Shown here in pieces: positions 28,576 through 41,086 of a stretch of DNA of 64,000 nucleotides (its first letter is position 1; each line of letters starts with the position of its first letter). The notes beneath the pieces are model-generated. The model worked only from the letters and a program-made list of their open reading frames with translations, was not told the origin of the DNA and ran no database searches. The DNA is taken from assembly GCA_934525595.1 (NCBI GenBank), contig CAKSZJ010000010.1:1-64000 (forward strand). The letters are read 5' to 3'. A program made the translations under genes and the position numbers. The stretch is from an uncultured Chiayiivirga sp. Lineage in GTDB: Bacteria > Pseudomonadota > Gammaproteobacteria > Xanthomonadales > Xanthomonadaceae.

Positions 28576-29889
28576 ATGTGCTTTCGTCAGGCGGCGCTGG
28601 CCGCTCTGCTCTACGTGTTGTGCGCGACCGCGCGGGCGCAGGCCCCGGTCGAGCCGCCATCCGCCTCGCCGCAGCCCGCCCCCGCGGCGCTCACGCTCGA
28701 CGCCGCGTTGGCGCGCGTCGCACGCGCCCATCCCGAGCTGCGGCTGTTCGGTGCGCGTCAGGACGTTCTGCTTGCCGAGCTCGACGCTGCGGCACTGCGT
28801 CCGCCGCAGCGCGTCGAACTGGAGGTCGAGGACGCGCTGGGCGTGGGTGATGCGCGCGGCGTCGAGCGGGCCAGCGTGACGCTGGGACTGGCCGGCGTCT
28901 TCGAGCGCGGCGGCAAGCTCGACGCGCGCCGCATCCTGGCCCAGGGGCGCATCGATGCGCTGGCGGTACAGCGCGAGGCGCAGCGGCTGGATCTGCTGGC
29001 CGAGGTCGCTCGCCGCTGGCTTGCCGCGCAGGCGGCGCGCGCCGAGGCCGCCATCGCGCGTGAGGATATCGCGCAGCGCGGGCGCGCCGTGGCCGCCGCC
29101 GGCAGGCGACTGCAGGCCGGCGCGTCACCCGAATCGGTGCTGCTTTCCGCGCAGGCCGCGCTGGCGCGCGCCGAAATGACGCTGGAACGCGCGATGCAGC
29201 AGGATGACGCCGCGCGCCGCGCGCTGGCCGCACTGTGGGGCCAGCGCGAGCCTGCCTTCGCGCTGATCGACGCCGACCTGCTGGCGCTCCCCGCGATTGC
29301 CGGCATGGACGCGCTGGCGCTGCTGCTGGACGAGGTGCCGGAGCTGATGCAGATCGTCGACGAGCGGCGCATCCGCGAAGCCCGTCTGCAGCTCGCGCGA
29401 AGCAGCGCCGCGCCCGATCTCGACTGGCGCTTCGGAGTGCGGTGGCTGCAGGAGGGGCGCGATGCGGCGTTGGTTGGCGGCGTGTCGCTGCCGCTGGGCA
29501 GCCGGGCGCGCGCGCAGCCGGAAATCCGCGTCGCCGAGGCGCAACTCGCCTCACTTGAACTGGAGCGCGAAGCCCGCGACGTGGCGCTGTACGCCACGCT
29601 GGCCGAGGCCCACGGCCGCTACCGCGTGGCGCGACTGGAAGTCGAGCGCACGCGCGAGGACATCCTGCCGCGCCTGACCCGTGCCGAACGGGCCGCCGAG
29701 CGCGCGTACCGCGCCGGTGCGACCAGCTATCTGGAATGGGCGCAGCTGCAGGCCGAAACCACCGAGGCGCGCCGCCGCCAACTCGGCGCCGCACTGGAAG
29801 CGCAGCGCGCCCTGATCGAACTCCAGCGCCTGAGCGGCGCACCGCTGCTGCCCGATGCGGCTGCACCCACGCAAGGAACTTCGCCATGA
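28576..29889 (+). CDS. czcC: Outer-membrane efflux protein of heavy-metal RND pump (CzcC-like)
   Basis: 437 residues with a signal peptide (about 1-22) and the long coiled-coil TolC/OEP repeats (for example AEAAIAREDIAQRGRAVAA, and the second half around RLEVERTREDILPRL). It forms the outer-membrane channel for the CzcA pump. A cggagg ribosome site precedes the ATG; the stop overlaps czcB (ATGA). Metal specificity cannot be read from this subunit. Confidence 0.88.
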   Translation: MCFRQAALAALLYVLCATARAQAPVEPPSASPQPAPAALTLDAALARVARAHPELRLFGARQDVLLAELDAAALRPPQRVELEVEDALGVGDARGVERASVTLGLAGVFERGGKLDARRILAQGRIDALAVQREAQRLDLLAEVARRWLAAQAARAEAAIAREDIAQRGRAVAAAGRRLQAGASPESVLLSAQAALARAEMTLERAMQQDDAARRALAALWGQREPAFALIDADLLALPAIAGMDALALLLDEVPELMQIVDERRIREARLQLARSSAAPDLDWRFGVRWLQEGRDAALVGGVSLPLGSRARAQPEIRVAEAQLASLELEREARDVALYATLAEAHGRYRVARLEVERTREDILPRLTRAERAAERAYRAGATSYLEWAQLQAETTEARRRQLGAALEAQRALIELQRLSGAPLLPDAAAPTQGTSP

Positions 29890-30839
29890 TCCGCATCACT
29901 CTGGCCGCACTGCTGGCCTTCCTCGCCGCCGCGCTCGTCGCCTGCGGCAGCCCCGCCGATGAGCACGGGCATGATGACGTCCATTCGGCCACGGACGCCG
30001 CCCACATCGACGGGCACGCCGCCGCCACGACCATTCCTGCCGATATCGCCGAGGCTTCGGGCATCCGCACCGCTGCCGCCGGCCCCGGCCGCATCGCCGA
30101 CGAGCACGAGGTGCAGGGCCTGCTGGTGCCGGCCGAGGGGCGCGTTGCCCGGGTCACTGCGCGCTTTCCCGGCCCGATCCGGGCGCTGCGCGCCGGCGTC
30201 GGCGACCGCGTGCGCGCCGGCCAGCCGCTGGCCATCGTCGAGAGCAACCTCAGCCTGAGCGGGTACACCGTGGCCTCGCCGATCTCCGGCGTGGTGCTGC
30301 AGCGCTTCGCCTCGGTCGGCGCGGTGGCATCCGAGGGCACGCCGCTGTTCGAGGTCGCCGACCTGTCGACGCTGTGGGTCGACCTGCATATCTTCGGCAC
30401 CGACGCCGGCCACATCACCGCCGGCATCCCGGTCACGGTCACGCGCATGAGCGACGGCGCCACCGCGACGACCGTGCTCGAACGCATCCTGCCCGGCACC
30501 GCGACCGCCAGCCAGAGCACGGTGGCGCGCGCGGTCATCGACAACGCCGACGGCTTCTGGCGCCCGGGCGCGGCGGTCCGCGCACGCGTGGTGGTCGACC
30601 AGGCCGAGGCGCCGCTCGCCGTGCCGGTGACGGCGCTGCAAACCGATGAAGGCGGCCGCGACGTGGTCTACGTGCGCGAAGGCGACCGCTACGAAGAGCG
30701 GGTGGTCGCGCTTGGGCGCCGCGATGCGGAGAACGTCGAGGTCACTGCCGGCCTGCGGGCCGGCGAGGCGGTGGTCGTTGCGCAAAGCTTCCTGGTCAAG
30801 GCCGATATCGGCAAGGCCGCCGTCGCCCACGAGCACTGA
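29886..30839 (+). CDS. czcB: RND periplasmic adaptor, lipoprotein (CzcB-like)
   Basis: 317 residues. Lipobox LVAC at 17-20 makes it a lipid-anchored adaptor. A short His/Asp-rich segment follows (DEHGHDDVHSATDAAHIDGH, about 25-44), typical of metal-binding CzcB proteins, and the C-terminus again has HEH. The rest is the HlyD-type membrane-fusion fold with barrel-sandwich parts (VRAGQPLAIVES). It is shorter than the 520-residue Cupriavidus CzcB. Confidence 0.88.
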   Translation: MIRITLAALLAFLAAALVACGSPADEHGHDDVHSATDAAHIDGHAAATTIPADIAEASGIRTAAAGPGRIADEHEVQGLLVPAEGRVARVTARFPGPIRALRAGVGDRVRAGQPLAIVESNLSLSGYTVASPISGVVLQRFASVGAVASEGTPLFEVADLSTLWVDLHIFGTDAGHITAGIPVTVTRMSDGATATTVLERILPGTATASQSTVARAVIDNADGFWRPGAAVRARVVVDQAEAPLAVPVTALQTDEGGRDVVYVREGDRYEERVVALGRRDAENVEVTAGLRAGEAVVVAQSFLVKADIGKAAVAHEH

Positions 30840-34031
<3,192 letters not shown>

Positions 34032-34139
34032 GCCGGGCAGGACGTGGCGATGGCGAGGCCCTGTCGAAGCAGGAACGGCGCGGCGGCCGGAAGAGGGGCG
34101 ACCCGCGCCCTGAATGGCGTGACGGCGCGAAAGACAGAA

Positions 34140-34181
34140 GGCCGCCGCCCCGTCCCGTCACGCGGGGGGCGGGCGGCGGCC
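34140..34181. terminator. GC-rich hairpin between czcA and dodecin
   Basis: ggccgccgccc (34140-34150) pairs perfectly with gggcggcggcc (34171-34181). It lies in the 269-bp gap between two convergent genes and is probably a shared terminator, though no T-run is present. The rest of the gap shows nothing coding. Confidence 0.55.
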
Positions 34182-34300
34182 AGTCTGAAGGCGCGCGCGA
34201 ACCGGGCTGCTCGGCTCAGGTGCGGAGCTTGGCCCACGTCAACGGATGCGGGCGGACAACCACGCCACGCGCCGGACGGTTCCCGACCCGCGAGCCCGGG

Positions 34301-34504
34301 TCACTCGACGATGAAGCTGATCCGCATGTTGACCCGCCACTCGGTGACGGTGCCATCGGGAGAGGTGACGGCCTTGGTCTCGTTGATCCAGGCGCCCTGG
34401 ATGTTCTTCACCGTTTCGGCCGTCTTGGAAAGGCCGATCCTGACGGCGTCTTCGATGCTCTTGGAGGACGATGCGCTGATTTCGATGACTTTTGCCACGG
34501 ACAT
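34301..34504 (-). CDS. Dodecin (flavin-binding protein)
   Basis: 67 residues covering the whole dodecin fold: KVIEISASSSKSIEDAV at the start, a central Trp (QGAWINETKA) that stacks on flavin, and the terminal strand RVNMRISFIVE. Dodecins assemble as dodecamers that store or buffer flavins. A GAGGTG ribosome site precedes the ATG. Separated by 153 bp, including a GC hairpin, from the DUF3108 gene upstream, so likely its own unit. Confidence 0.93.
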   Translation of the reverse strand: MSVAKVIEISASSSKSIEDAVRIGLSKTAETVKNIQGAWINETKAVTSPDGTVTEWRVNMRISFIVE

Positions 34505-34657
34505 GGAACACCTCGCGTATTGAGTGGATGCCCGGCCCGGCGGCCCCGGGCGTCGTGCACCCGCGGCCGCAGGCCGGTGCTCCGAGCATAGCGCCGCAGG
34601 TCGCGGGTGTCGGGGGCGGTCGATGAACCGGGGGTGAAATCCGGCGGCGTGGCGCGC

Positions 34658-35362
34658 TCAGCGCCGCAGCGATACCAGGCGAAGCTCGAAGGCCACGCCG
34701 GTGGTCTCGCCCTGCACGATGCGCACCGGCACCCAGCCCTGTTCGATACCGAACCAGGTCGTGGTGGAGCGACGCGTGTCGGTGCGGATGCGCTCGACCT
34801 TCACCGCGCGCAGGCGCCCGGCCGGTACCTCGACGGTGTCTTCGCCCGCCACGCGGTAGGCCTGTGTCTCGAGCTGTTCGCGATCCACGACGCGGTATTC
34901 CAGCGCCCCGCGGCGGCCGGCCGCCAGGTCGATCGCCAGCGCCAGGCTGACGGCCTGCCGGTCGATGGCGCCCGGTTCCGCGTCGAAGCGGTGCTCGCCG
35001 CGATGGTCGCGGCTGACGATGCCCATATCACTGCATTCGATCCGACGCTCGCGCTTGCGCAGGCCGCTCTGGCGGTAGTCGTGGCGGAGGCACTGCAGGC
35101 CCGACGCGGTTTTCCTGAAGCGGGAGGTTTCCTCGATGCGCAGTCCGGCCAGCGCCGCCAGCCCCTGGGTGCCGCGCGTGTGCTCCTCCAGCCGCCAGAC
35201 GCCGTCGCCCTCCGATGTCAGCGATACGGTGGCGTGGCCTTCGACCGCGCCGCCGCGCAGCAGCTCGTACTCGGCGACGTATGGCGACAGCGCCTCCGCC
35301 GCGAGACACGGGGCGGCGAGCGCGAGCAGCGCGAGCAGGGAGGCGTAACAGAGCCGCTTCAT
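34658..35362 (-). CDS. DUF3108 family exported protein
   Basis: 234 residues with a signal peptide (about 1-21). The mature part (YVAEYELLRGGAVEGHATVSL onward) is the DUF3108 beta-rich domain, which resembles LolA-like and outer-membrane-associated folds; function unknown. Its ATG overlaps the purN stop (ATGA, 35359-35362). The purM-purN-DUF3108 order recurs in gammaproteobacteria. Envelope location is likely. Confidence 0.85.
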   Translation of the reverse strand: MKRLCYASLLALLALAAPCLAAEALSPYVAEYELLRGGAVEGHATVSLTSEGDGVWRLEEHTRGTQGLAALAGLRIEETSRFRKTASGLQCLRHDYRQSGLRKRERRIECSDMGIVSRDHRGEHRFDAEPGAIDRQAVSLALAIDLAAGRRGALEYRVVDREQLETQAYRVAGEDTVEVPAGRLRAVKVERIRTDTRRSTTTWFGIEQGWVPVRIVQGETTGVAFELRLVSLRR

Positions 35363-36021
35363 GCGCGAAGCTCCCGGGGATCGGCCGGATCCAGGCGCAG
35401 CGGAGCGGCCAGCGCGGCGCCGTCGAAGCGTGGCGACGTGCCCGCGAGGTCGAGACGGCCGCTGGCGATGGCGCGGACGGTGGCCGGCAGCAGAAGGTGC
35501 TCGCGCTCCAGCACGCGTGCGGCCAGGCGCTCCGGGGTGTCGTGCGGTTCGACCGCGATGCTGGCCTGGGCCAGCAGCGGACCGGCATCGAGATCGGCGG
35601 TGACCACGTGCACGCTGCAGCCGTGGCGCGCGTCACCCGCGGCCAGCGCGCGCGCATGGGTGTCCAGGCCCGGATAGAGCGGCAGCAGCGAGGGATGGAT
35701 GTTGATCATCGGGATGGTCAGGCGGGACAGCGCATCGGCGGAGACGATGCGCATGTATCCCGCACAGACGATGAGGTGCGGCTGAACCTGCGCGACGCGC
35801 GCGAACAGGCGGGCGTCGTGCGAGGCGCGCGGTTCGCCGGCTTCGCGCGGTACCGGAGCCGCCTCGATGCCGGCCTCGCGCGCCAGCGCGAGCGCGCCGG
35901 CGTCGGCCTGATCGGAAAACACCCCGACGATGCGATAGCCGGCGCGCGGCGCGCGGCTCGTGGCCAGCAGCGCAGCCAGGTTGCTGCCCCGGCCCGAGGC
36001 CAGCACCGCGATCCGCAGCAT
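35359..36021 (-). CDS. purN: Phosphoribosylglycinamide formyltransferase
   Basis: 220 residues. Phosphate loop ASGRGSNL (8-15), catalytic Asn and His in MINIHPSLLP, and the conserved Asp in VTADLDAGP. It transfers formyl from 10-formyl-THF to GAR, the third step of purine synthesis. The start overlaps the purM stop (TGATG). It is longer than the 212-residue E. coli enzyme through a C-terminal extension. Confidence 0.95.
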   Translation of the reverse strand: MLRIAVLASGRGSNLAALLATSRAPRAGYRIVGVFSDQADAGALALAREAGIEAAPVPREAGEPRASHDARLFARVAQVQPHLIVCAGYMRIVSADALSRLTIPMINIHPSLLPLYPGLDTHARALAAGDARHGCSVHVVTADLDAGPLLAQASIAVEPHDTPERLAARVLEREHLLLPATVRAIASGRLDLAGTSPRFDGAALAAPLRLDPADPRELRA

Positions 36022-37058
36022 CAGCCGATCCGCACGCGTTCGTCGCCGTGCGCCGCGACCACTTCCCCGATCGGCCGCGTATCCAGCCCGGCCTGTTCCA
36101 GCATCGCCTGCATCGCAGCCGCCTCGCCGGCAGCGGCGATGATCACGAAGCCGATGCCGCAGTTGAAGGTGCGCCACATTTCCGCGTCCGCGATGCCGCC
36201 TTCGCGCTGGATCCAGTCGAACACCGGCGGCAGTGCCAGCGCGCCGGCGTCGATCGCCACGCCCAGCCCCTCGGGCACCACCCGGACGACGTTCTCGCTC
36301 AGCCCGCCGCCGGTGATGTGCGCCAGGGCGTGCGGAGCGTGCGCGGCGAGCAGGGCGAGGATCGGCTTGACGTAGATTTGTGTGGGCGCCATCAGCGCGT
36401 CGCCCAGCGTGACGTCGCCGAGCTTCAGGTCCGGCGCGGCGCCGCTGCGCGCCAGCACGCGGCGGATCAGCGAATAGCCGTTGGAGTGCGGGCCGCTCGA
36501 GGCCACGCCGAGCAGCACGTCGCCGGCGCGCACCGCGCGGCCGTCGAGCAGCGTCGACTTTTCCACTCCGCCGACGCAGAAGCCGGCCAGGTCGTATTCG
36601 CCCGGCGGGTACATGTCGGGCATTTCCGCGGTTTCGCCGCCGATCAGCGCGCAGCCGGCGCGCACGCAGCCTTCCACGATGCCGCCGACCACGCGTGCGG
36701 CGGTGTCCACCTCGAGTTTCCCGGTGGCGAAGTAGTCGAGGAAGAACAGCGGCTCGGCGCCCTGCACCAGCACGTCGTTGACGCACATGCCGACCAGGTC
36801 GATGCCGATGCTGTCGTGGCGATTCCAGTCCTGCGCCAGCCGGAGCTTGGTTCCGACGCCGTCGGTCCCCGACACCAGCACCGGCTCGCGGTACCTGTTC
36901 GACAGGTCGAACAGCGCGCCGAAGCCGCCCAGTCCGCCCATGACCTCGGGGCGGAAGCTGCGCCGCACCAAGGGCTTGATGCGGTCGACGAGAGCGTTGC
37001 CGGCGTCGATGTCGACGCCCGCGTCGCGGTAGGTGAGCGGCGGCTTGGCGGCGGTCAC
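36021..37058 (-). CDS. purM: Phosphoribosylformylglycinamidine cyclo-ligase
   Basis: 345 residues, identical in length to E. coli PurM. N-terminal [13 protein letters not shown], the ATP/FGAM segment [14 protein letters not shown], then [12 protein letters not shown] and the C-terminal [14 protein letters not shown] start at 37058; it is the only start giving a normal N-terminus. It closes the imidazole ring to make AIR. A TACAAT -10 lies 28 nt upstream. Confidence 0.96.
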   Translation of the reverse strand: MTAAKPPLTYRDAGVDIDAGNALVDRIKPLVRRSFRPEVMGGLGGFGALFDLSNRYREPVLVSGTDGVGTKLRLAQDWNRHDSIGIDLVGMCVNDVLVQGAEPLFFLDYFATGKLEVDTAARVVGGIVEGCVRAGCALIGGETAEMPDMYPPGEYDLAGFCVGGVEKSTLLDGRAVRAGDVLLGVASSGPHSNGYSLIRRVLARSGAAPDLKLGDVTLGDALMAPTQIYVKPILALLAAHAPHALAHITGGGLSENVVRVVPEGLGVAIDAGALALPPVFDWIQREGGIADAEMWRTFNCGIGFVIIAAAGEAAAMQAMLEQAGLDTRPIGEVVAAHGDERVRIG

Positions 37059-37085
37059 GGCAGAGTCCTGGCTGCGGGGTGCGCA

Positions 37086-37091
37086 ATTGTA
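37086..37091 (-). promoter_or_regulatory. Candidate purM promoter -10
   Basis: TACAAT on the minus strand, preceded by gccgcaggcgaacggc, 28 nt before the purM GTG. The same layout (gccgcaggcgga-gcggc-TACAAT) occurs before the enoyl-CoA hydratase gene, which raises confidence that this is a promoter core. The -35 is weak. Confidence 0.5.
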
Positions 37092-37178
37092 GCCGTTCGC
37101 CTGCGGCGCGGTGGTCGATGCGTGGACGCTGCCGCCCGCCTTGCGGCACCATGCGCGCCTGTCTTCGAGGGTTTGCCC

Positions 37179-38222
37179 ATGTCGCGCGCTCCGTCTTTCT
37201 TCCGCCTGCTGCTGCTCGTGCTGCTGGCGATCGCGTCCTGTCCGGCAGCGCAGGCGCAGGCACCGGGTCCGTACGAGGGCGAAGTCGCGGTGGCGAGCCA
37301 GTCGGAAGCCGATCGCGCGGCGGCGCTGCCGCAGGCCCTCGCCCAGGTGCTGGCCAAGGCCGGGGCCCCGGCCGATGCCGCGCACGGCGTGGAGGCGTCG
37401 AGCCTCCTGCAGCAGTATCGCTATCGTCAGGATGTGGTGGAGCTGGGCGGAGTGCCGACGCAGCGCCTGCACCTGATCGCGCGTTTCGACGCCGCCGGCG
37501 TGCAGCGACTGCTGGCGGCCGGCGGCGGCGCCGTGGTGGCGCCGGCGCAGCGCGCCCAGCCGATCGTCTGGCTGGCGATCGACGATGGGTCCGGGGCGCG
37601 CATCGTGTCGCAGGATGCGGCGGCAGCCATGCTGCCGCTGACCACCCGTGCCGGTGAGCGCGGCCTTCGCCTGCGGCTGCCCGCGTGGGATGCCCAGGAT
37701 CAGGCCATCCTCCGCGCCCTGGACCTGGCCGGCGAAGAGACCTACGCGGTGGATGCGGTCACGCGACGCTATGGCGGGCCGGCGCTGATCGGCTGGCTGC
37801 GGCGCGGCGAGGGCGGCTGGGTGGCGGACTGGCGCGTGCGCGATGGGGAAACCGAGATCGGGCGCTGGCAGACCCGTGATCCGCAGGCCGCCGCGGCGCT
37901 GGCTGCGGGTGCGGACGGCGCGGTCGATGCGCTGGCGCGACGGCAGGCGCAGGTGACGCTTTCCGGCCCGGCCGGAACCTATCGCGTCGTGGTGCAGGGC
38001 CTGGAAAGCGCCGCCGACTATGCGCGCGTGCTCGCGACGCTGCGCCGTCAGGCGATCGTGCGTGCGGTGTCTCCGGTCGCCCTGGCGGCCGGTCGCGTGG
38101 AACTGGACGTGGAGCTGGGTGCGGGCGTCGCAAGCCTCGCGCAGCTGCTGGCGGGCGGCGCGCTGGAATCGGTCTCGGTCGGTGACCTGGACGCGCCCAG
38201 CGAGTTCACCCTGCGCCGCTGA
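37179..38222 (+). CDS. DUF2066 domain-containing exported protein
   Basis: 347 residues with a signal peptide (about 1-26, ending AQAQA) and the DUF2066 domain, marked by [20 protein letters not shown] and [12 protein letters not shown] near the start. Function unknown; the family is found next to purM, an AI-2E permease and hda across gammaproteobacteria, as here. It diverges from purM over 120 bp. Periplasmic location is likely. Confidence 0.85.
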   Translation: MSRAPSFFRLLLLVLLAIASCPAAQAQAPGPYEGEVAVASQSEADRAAALPQALAQVLAKAGAPADAAHGVEASSLLQQYRYRQDVVELGGVPTQRLHLIARFDAAGVQRLLAAGGGAVVAPAQRAQPIVWLAIDDGSGARIVSQDAAAAMLPLTTRAGERGLRLRLPAWDAQDQAILRALDLAGEETYAVDAVTRRYGGPALIGWLRRGEGGWVADWRVRDGETEIGRWQTRDPQAAAALAAGADGAVDALARRQAQVTLSGPAGTYRVVVQGLESAADYARVLATLRRQAIVRAVSPVALAAGRVELDVELGAGVASLAQLLAGGALESVSVGDLDAPSEFTLRR

Positions 38223-38312
38223 TGGCGCTTCGCCGCGACGCGGCGCGGTCACTCGGGCGTCCGCGCAGCGTCCCTGACCTTCAGGAATGCCGATGAAGCG
38301 CTGGAGAAGACG

Positions 38313-39494
38313 ATGAGCGATACGCACAAGTGGCAGATGGCCGCGCTGGTGCTGGGAATCGGCCTGCTGCTGTGGCTGCTGGGCCCGGTGCTGACGCCGT
38401 TCGTGGTCGCCGCGCTGCTGGCCTATCTCGGCGATCCGATGGTGGACCGCCTGGAGCGGCTGCGGCTGTCGCGCACCGGCGCGGTCGTCATCGTGTTCCT
38501 GCTGATGACCCTTACTCTGGTGGGTGTGGTTCTGCTGCTGATTCCCCTTCTGGAGCGGCAGGTCTCCACCCTCATCGACCAGTTTCCGCGCTATCGCGAC
38601 TGGTTCACTGGCACCGTGCTGCCCTGGATCACCCAGCGCACCGGCGTGGAGATCGAAGGGATCGATCTCGAATACCTCTACGGCATGCTGCGCGACCACT
38701 GGAAGCAGGCCGGCGGCTTCGCCGCTGCGGTGCTGGGCGGCATCTCGCGCTCGGGCCTGGTGATCATCGGCTGGCTGGTCAACCTGGCACTGATCCCGGT
38801 GGTGGCCTTCTATCTGCTGCGCGACTGGGACGTGATGGTGGAGAAGATCCGCCTGCTGATCCCGCGCAAGGTCGAGCCGGTCATCTCGCGCCTCGCGCGC
38901 GAGGCCGACAGCGTGCTCGGCGGCTTCCTGCGCGGCCAGCTCAGCGTGATGGTGGCGCTGGGCGCGATCTATTCGATCGGGCTGTGGATGGTGGGCATCG
39001 ACCTGGCGCTGCTGATCGGGATGATGGCCGGGCTGGTGAGCTTCATCCCCTACCTCGGTGCCATCGTGGGCGTGGGCGCCGCCCTGATCGCGGCCCTGGT
39101 GCAGCACGGCGACCTTACCCACGTGCTGCTGGTGGGGCTGGTGTTCGGCGTCGGACAGACGCTGGAGAGCGTGGTGCTGACGCCGTTCCTGGTCGGAGAC
39201 CGGATCGGCATGCATCCGGTCGCGGTGATCTTCGCGGTGATGGCCGGCGGCCAGCTCTTCGGCTTCGTCGGCGTGCTGGCGGCGCTGCCGGTGGCCGCGG
39301 TGGTGATGGTGATCCTGCGCTACCTGTACGAGGAATACACCGCGAGCCGGCTGTACGCCGGCGACCACCCACCGGCGGACGGTCTGCCGCCTCCCGCCGG
39401 GGGGCCGCCGGGGCTGCGGCGCAAGACAAATCCGCGTGGGCGCAGGCGGCGAGGACGTCCTCCGGAGACCGATCCGGATGGATCAGGCGCATGA
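38313..39494 (+). CDS. AI-2E family transporter / PerM-type permease
   Basis: 393 residues with about eight transmembrane segments in the AI-2E/PerM pattern, including the conserved [16 protein letters not shown] stretch. The C-terminus is a Pro/Arg-rich cytoplasmic tail ([13 protein letters not shown]). The substrate of this branch is unknown; despite the name, AI-2 export is shown only for TqsA. Its stop overlaps hda (ATGA). Confidence 0.85.
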   Translation: MSDTHKWQMAALVLGIGLLLWLLGPVLTPFVVAALLAYLGDPMVDRLERLRLSRTGAVVIVFLLMTLTLVGVVLLLIPLLERQVSTLIDQFPRYRDWFTGTVLPWITQRTGVEIEGIDLEYLYGMLRDHWKQAGGFAAAVLGGISRSGLVIIGWLVNLALIPVVAFYLLRDWDVMVEKIRLLIPRKVEPVISRLAREADSVLGGFLRGQLSVMVALGAIYSIGLWMVGIDLALLIGMMAGLVSFIPYLGAIVGVGAALIAALVQHGDLTHVLLVGLVFGVGQTLESVVLTPFLVGDRIGMHPVAVIFAVMAGGQLFGFVGVLAALPVAAVVMVILRYLYEEYTASRLYAGDHPPADGLPPPAGGPPGLRRKTNPRGRRRRGRPPETDPDGSGA

Positions 39495-40210
39495 CCTTGA
39501 CGCCGCAGCTGCCGCTGGCGCTGCGCCCGGCGCCCGACTTCCGCTTCGAGACCTTCGTCGGCGCGCCCGAGGCGGTCGGTCGGCTGCGCGCGATGGCCGT
39601 GGGCGAGCCGGGGTTCGTGCTGCTGTCCGGGCCCGAGGGCAGCGGCAAGACCCACCTTGCCATCGCCACCGCGCAGGCCGCCGCGGCTGCGGGCATTGCG
39701 GTGCAATACGTGCCGCTGGCGCGCCTTCGGGGACGGGTGGAAGACGGACTGGCCGGGCTGGACCGGCTCGGCCTGGTGGTGCTCGACGGGCTGGAGGCGG
39801 TGCTGGGCGCGCGCGTCGATGAGGTTGCGCTGTTCGATTTCCACAACCGCTGCCACGCCGCCGGGTGCATGCTGCTTTACGTGGCCGCCCAGTCTCCGGC
39901 CGGACTGGCGGTGGACCTGCCGGACCTGCGCTCGCGCCTGGGCCAGTGCGTCCAGCTGATCCTGCCGCGCAGCGACGATGCGCTGCGCGCGGCGATCCTT
40001 CAGCGCAGGGCGCGGGATCGCGGCTGGACGCTCGACGAGGCGGCGGCGGGCTATCTGCTGCGTCGGGTGGGGCGCGACATGGTTTCGCTGGTGGCCCTGC
40101 TCGATCGGCTGGATCGGGCCAGCCTGGCCGAACAGCGCCGCGTCACGGTGCCGCTCATCCGTGCCGTGCTGGAGCGGGCCGAGGGCGGCGAGACCGCCGG
40201 CCCGCCGTGA
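39491..40210 (+). CDS. hda: DnaA regulatory inactivator Hda
   Basis: 239 residues, the E. coli Hda size. An N-terminal clamp-binding motif (QLPLAL, residues 6-11) fits the beta-clamp consensus. It is followed by a DnaA-like AAA+ domain with Walker A GPEGSGKTHLA and Walker B LVVLDGL. Hda with the loaded sliding clamp stimulates ATP hydrolysis by DnaA after initiation. ATGA overlap with the permease. Confidence 0.93.
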   Translation: MTLTPQLPLALRPAPDFRFETFVGAPEAVGRLRAMAVGEPGFVLLSGPEGSGKTHLAIATAQAAAAAGIAVQYVPLARLRGRVEDGLAGLDRLGLVVLDGLEAVLGARVDEVALFDFHNRCHAAGCMLLYVAAQSPAGLAVDLPDLRSRLGQCVQLILPRSDDALRAAILQRRARDRGWTLDEAAAGYLLRRVGRDMVSLVALLDRLDRASLAEQRRVTVPLIRAVLERAEGGETAGPP

Positions 40211-40219
40211 TGGCGCGGC

Positions 40220-40627
40220 TCAGAACAGGTCGCCGCCGGCTGAGAAGCTGCGCTCCATGCGGTCGCCCAGGCCGCCGATCTCCAGCACGATGCGGTCCAC
40301 CTCGGCGGCGGTGAGCGAGGCGTAGGGGCGGTTCTCGCACAGGTTCAGGTAGGGCACGCCGTCCAGTTCGGAGAGGGCGAGATAGCCCACCCGCTGCGCC
40401 CAGTTGAAGTGCAGGGCGCGCCGCGCGTCGACGCCGGTGATGGGCGCGATCGCGGTGCTGACGCGAAGGAAGAGGCGGCCGTCATCGTCCTGCATCTCGG
40501 TCAGGTAGATGGTCTGCCGGCGTGCGCCCTGATCCAGCGACAGCTCGACGCCCAGGAGGTAGGCATCGCTGGTCCGGACCGTGTAGTGGGCGAGGATGTG
40601 GGCGCGGATCTGCTCGAAGGTCTGCAT
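40220..40627 (-). CDS. Unrecognised 135-residue cytoplasmic protein
   Basis: No signal peptide or membrane segment. Mixed alpha/beta composition, acidic overall; features include YTVRTSDAYLLGVELSLDQ and a terminal RMERSFSAGGDLF. The layout is loosely like the YbjN / secretion-chaperone fold (helix, strands, helix), but I cannot support that. Real gene status is supported by an uninterrupted frame with normal composition, a candidate TAGAAT -10 about 30 nt upstream (plus 40657-40662), and position between hda (convergent) and the ATL gene (divergent). Confidence 0.7.
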   Translation of the reverse strand: MQTFEQIRAHILAHYTVRTSDAYLLGVELSLDQGARRQTIYLTEMQDDDGRLFLRVSTAIAPITGVDARRALHFNWAQRVGYLALSELDGVPYLNLCENRPYASLTAAEVDRIVLEIGGLGDRMERSFSAGGDLF

Positions 40628-40698
40628 GGGAATCTGACAGGAAAGGGCAGCGGGTATTCTAGCCACCGCCGCACGTTTTCCCGCCACGAGGCCGATGC

Positions 40699-41034
40699 AT
40701 GTCCCAGACCGAGGCTGAACTGCGCCGCCTGAGTATCCTGGCCGCGATCCGCGCGGTGCCTGCAGGCCGTACCGCAAGCTATGGCCAGATCGCGCGCCGC
40801 GCCGGTTTTCCGCGCTGCGCCCGGCTGGTGGCGCGGATCCTGTCCGAGGCCGACGCGGCGCTGCCCTGGCACCGCATCGTGCGTTCCGACGGGCGCATCG
40901 CCTTTCCGCCCGGATCGGCGGCGTTCGACGAGCAGGTCGCGCGCCTGCGCGGCGAGGGCGTGGCCGTCACCGGCGGTCGGGTGCGGTCGACAGGCGATGC
41001 GGACGCCTGGCTGGATCAGGTGCTGTGGGGCTGA
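40699..41034 (+). CDS. Alkyltransferase-like (ATL) protein, MGMT fold
   Basis: 111 residues matching the DNA-binding domain of O6-alkylguanine transferases. The catalytic PCHR motif is replaced by PWHR (Trp57), the hallmark of ATL proteins such as E. coli YbaZ, which bind O6-alkylguanine and hand it to nucleotide excision repair instead of removing the alkyl group. Conserved ASYGQIARRAG segment present. Not a broken ada/ogt gene: the length is normal for ATL. Confidence 0.9.
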   Translation: MSQTEAELRRLSILAAIRAVPAGRTASYGQIARRAGFPRCARLVARILSEADAALPWHRIVRSDGRIAFPPGSAAFDEQVARLRGEGVAVTGGRVRSTGDADAWLDQVLWG

Positions 41035-41049
41035 CGCGCCGCGCCCGCG

Positions 41050-41055
41050 TAGAAT
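41050..41055 (+). promoter_or_regulatory. Candidate -10 of the rhomboid gene
   Basis: TAGAAT lies 32 nt before the ATG at 41087, just after the ATL stop. The same hexamer sits about 29 nt before gltX. No clear -35. Confidence 0.4.
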
Positions 41056-41086
41056 GCCCTTTCTTCCGCCAGCCGGTTCCCTCGCC

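Noticed and set aside
37059-39368. Long minus-strand frame continuing upstream of purM across DUF2066 and the permease
   Set aside because: Only the purM part from the GTG at 37058 has family similarity; upstream is an antisense shadow of two real plus-strand genes.
40699-41034. Truncated or inactivated ogt gene
   Set aside because: Length and PWHR motif match genuine ATL proteins; no sign of a lost N-terminal domain or frameshift.
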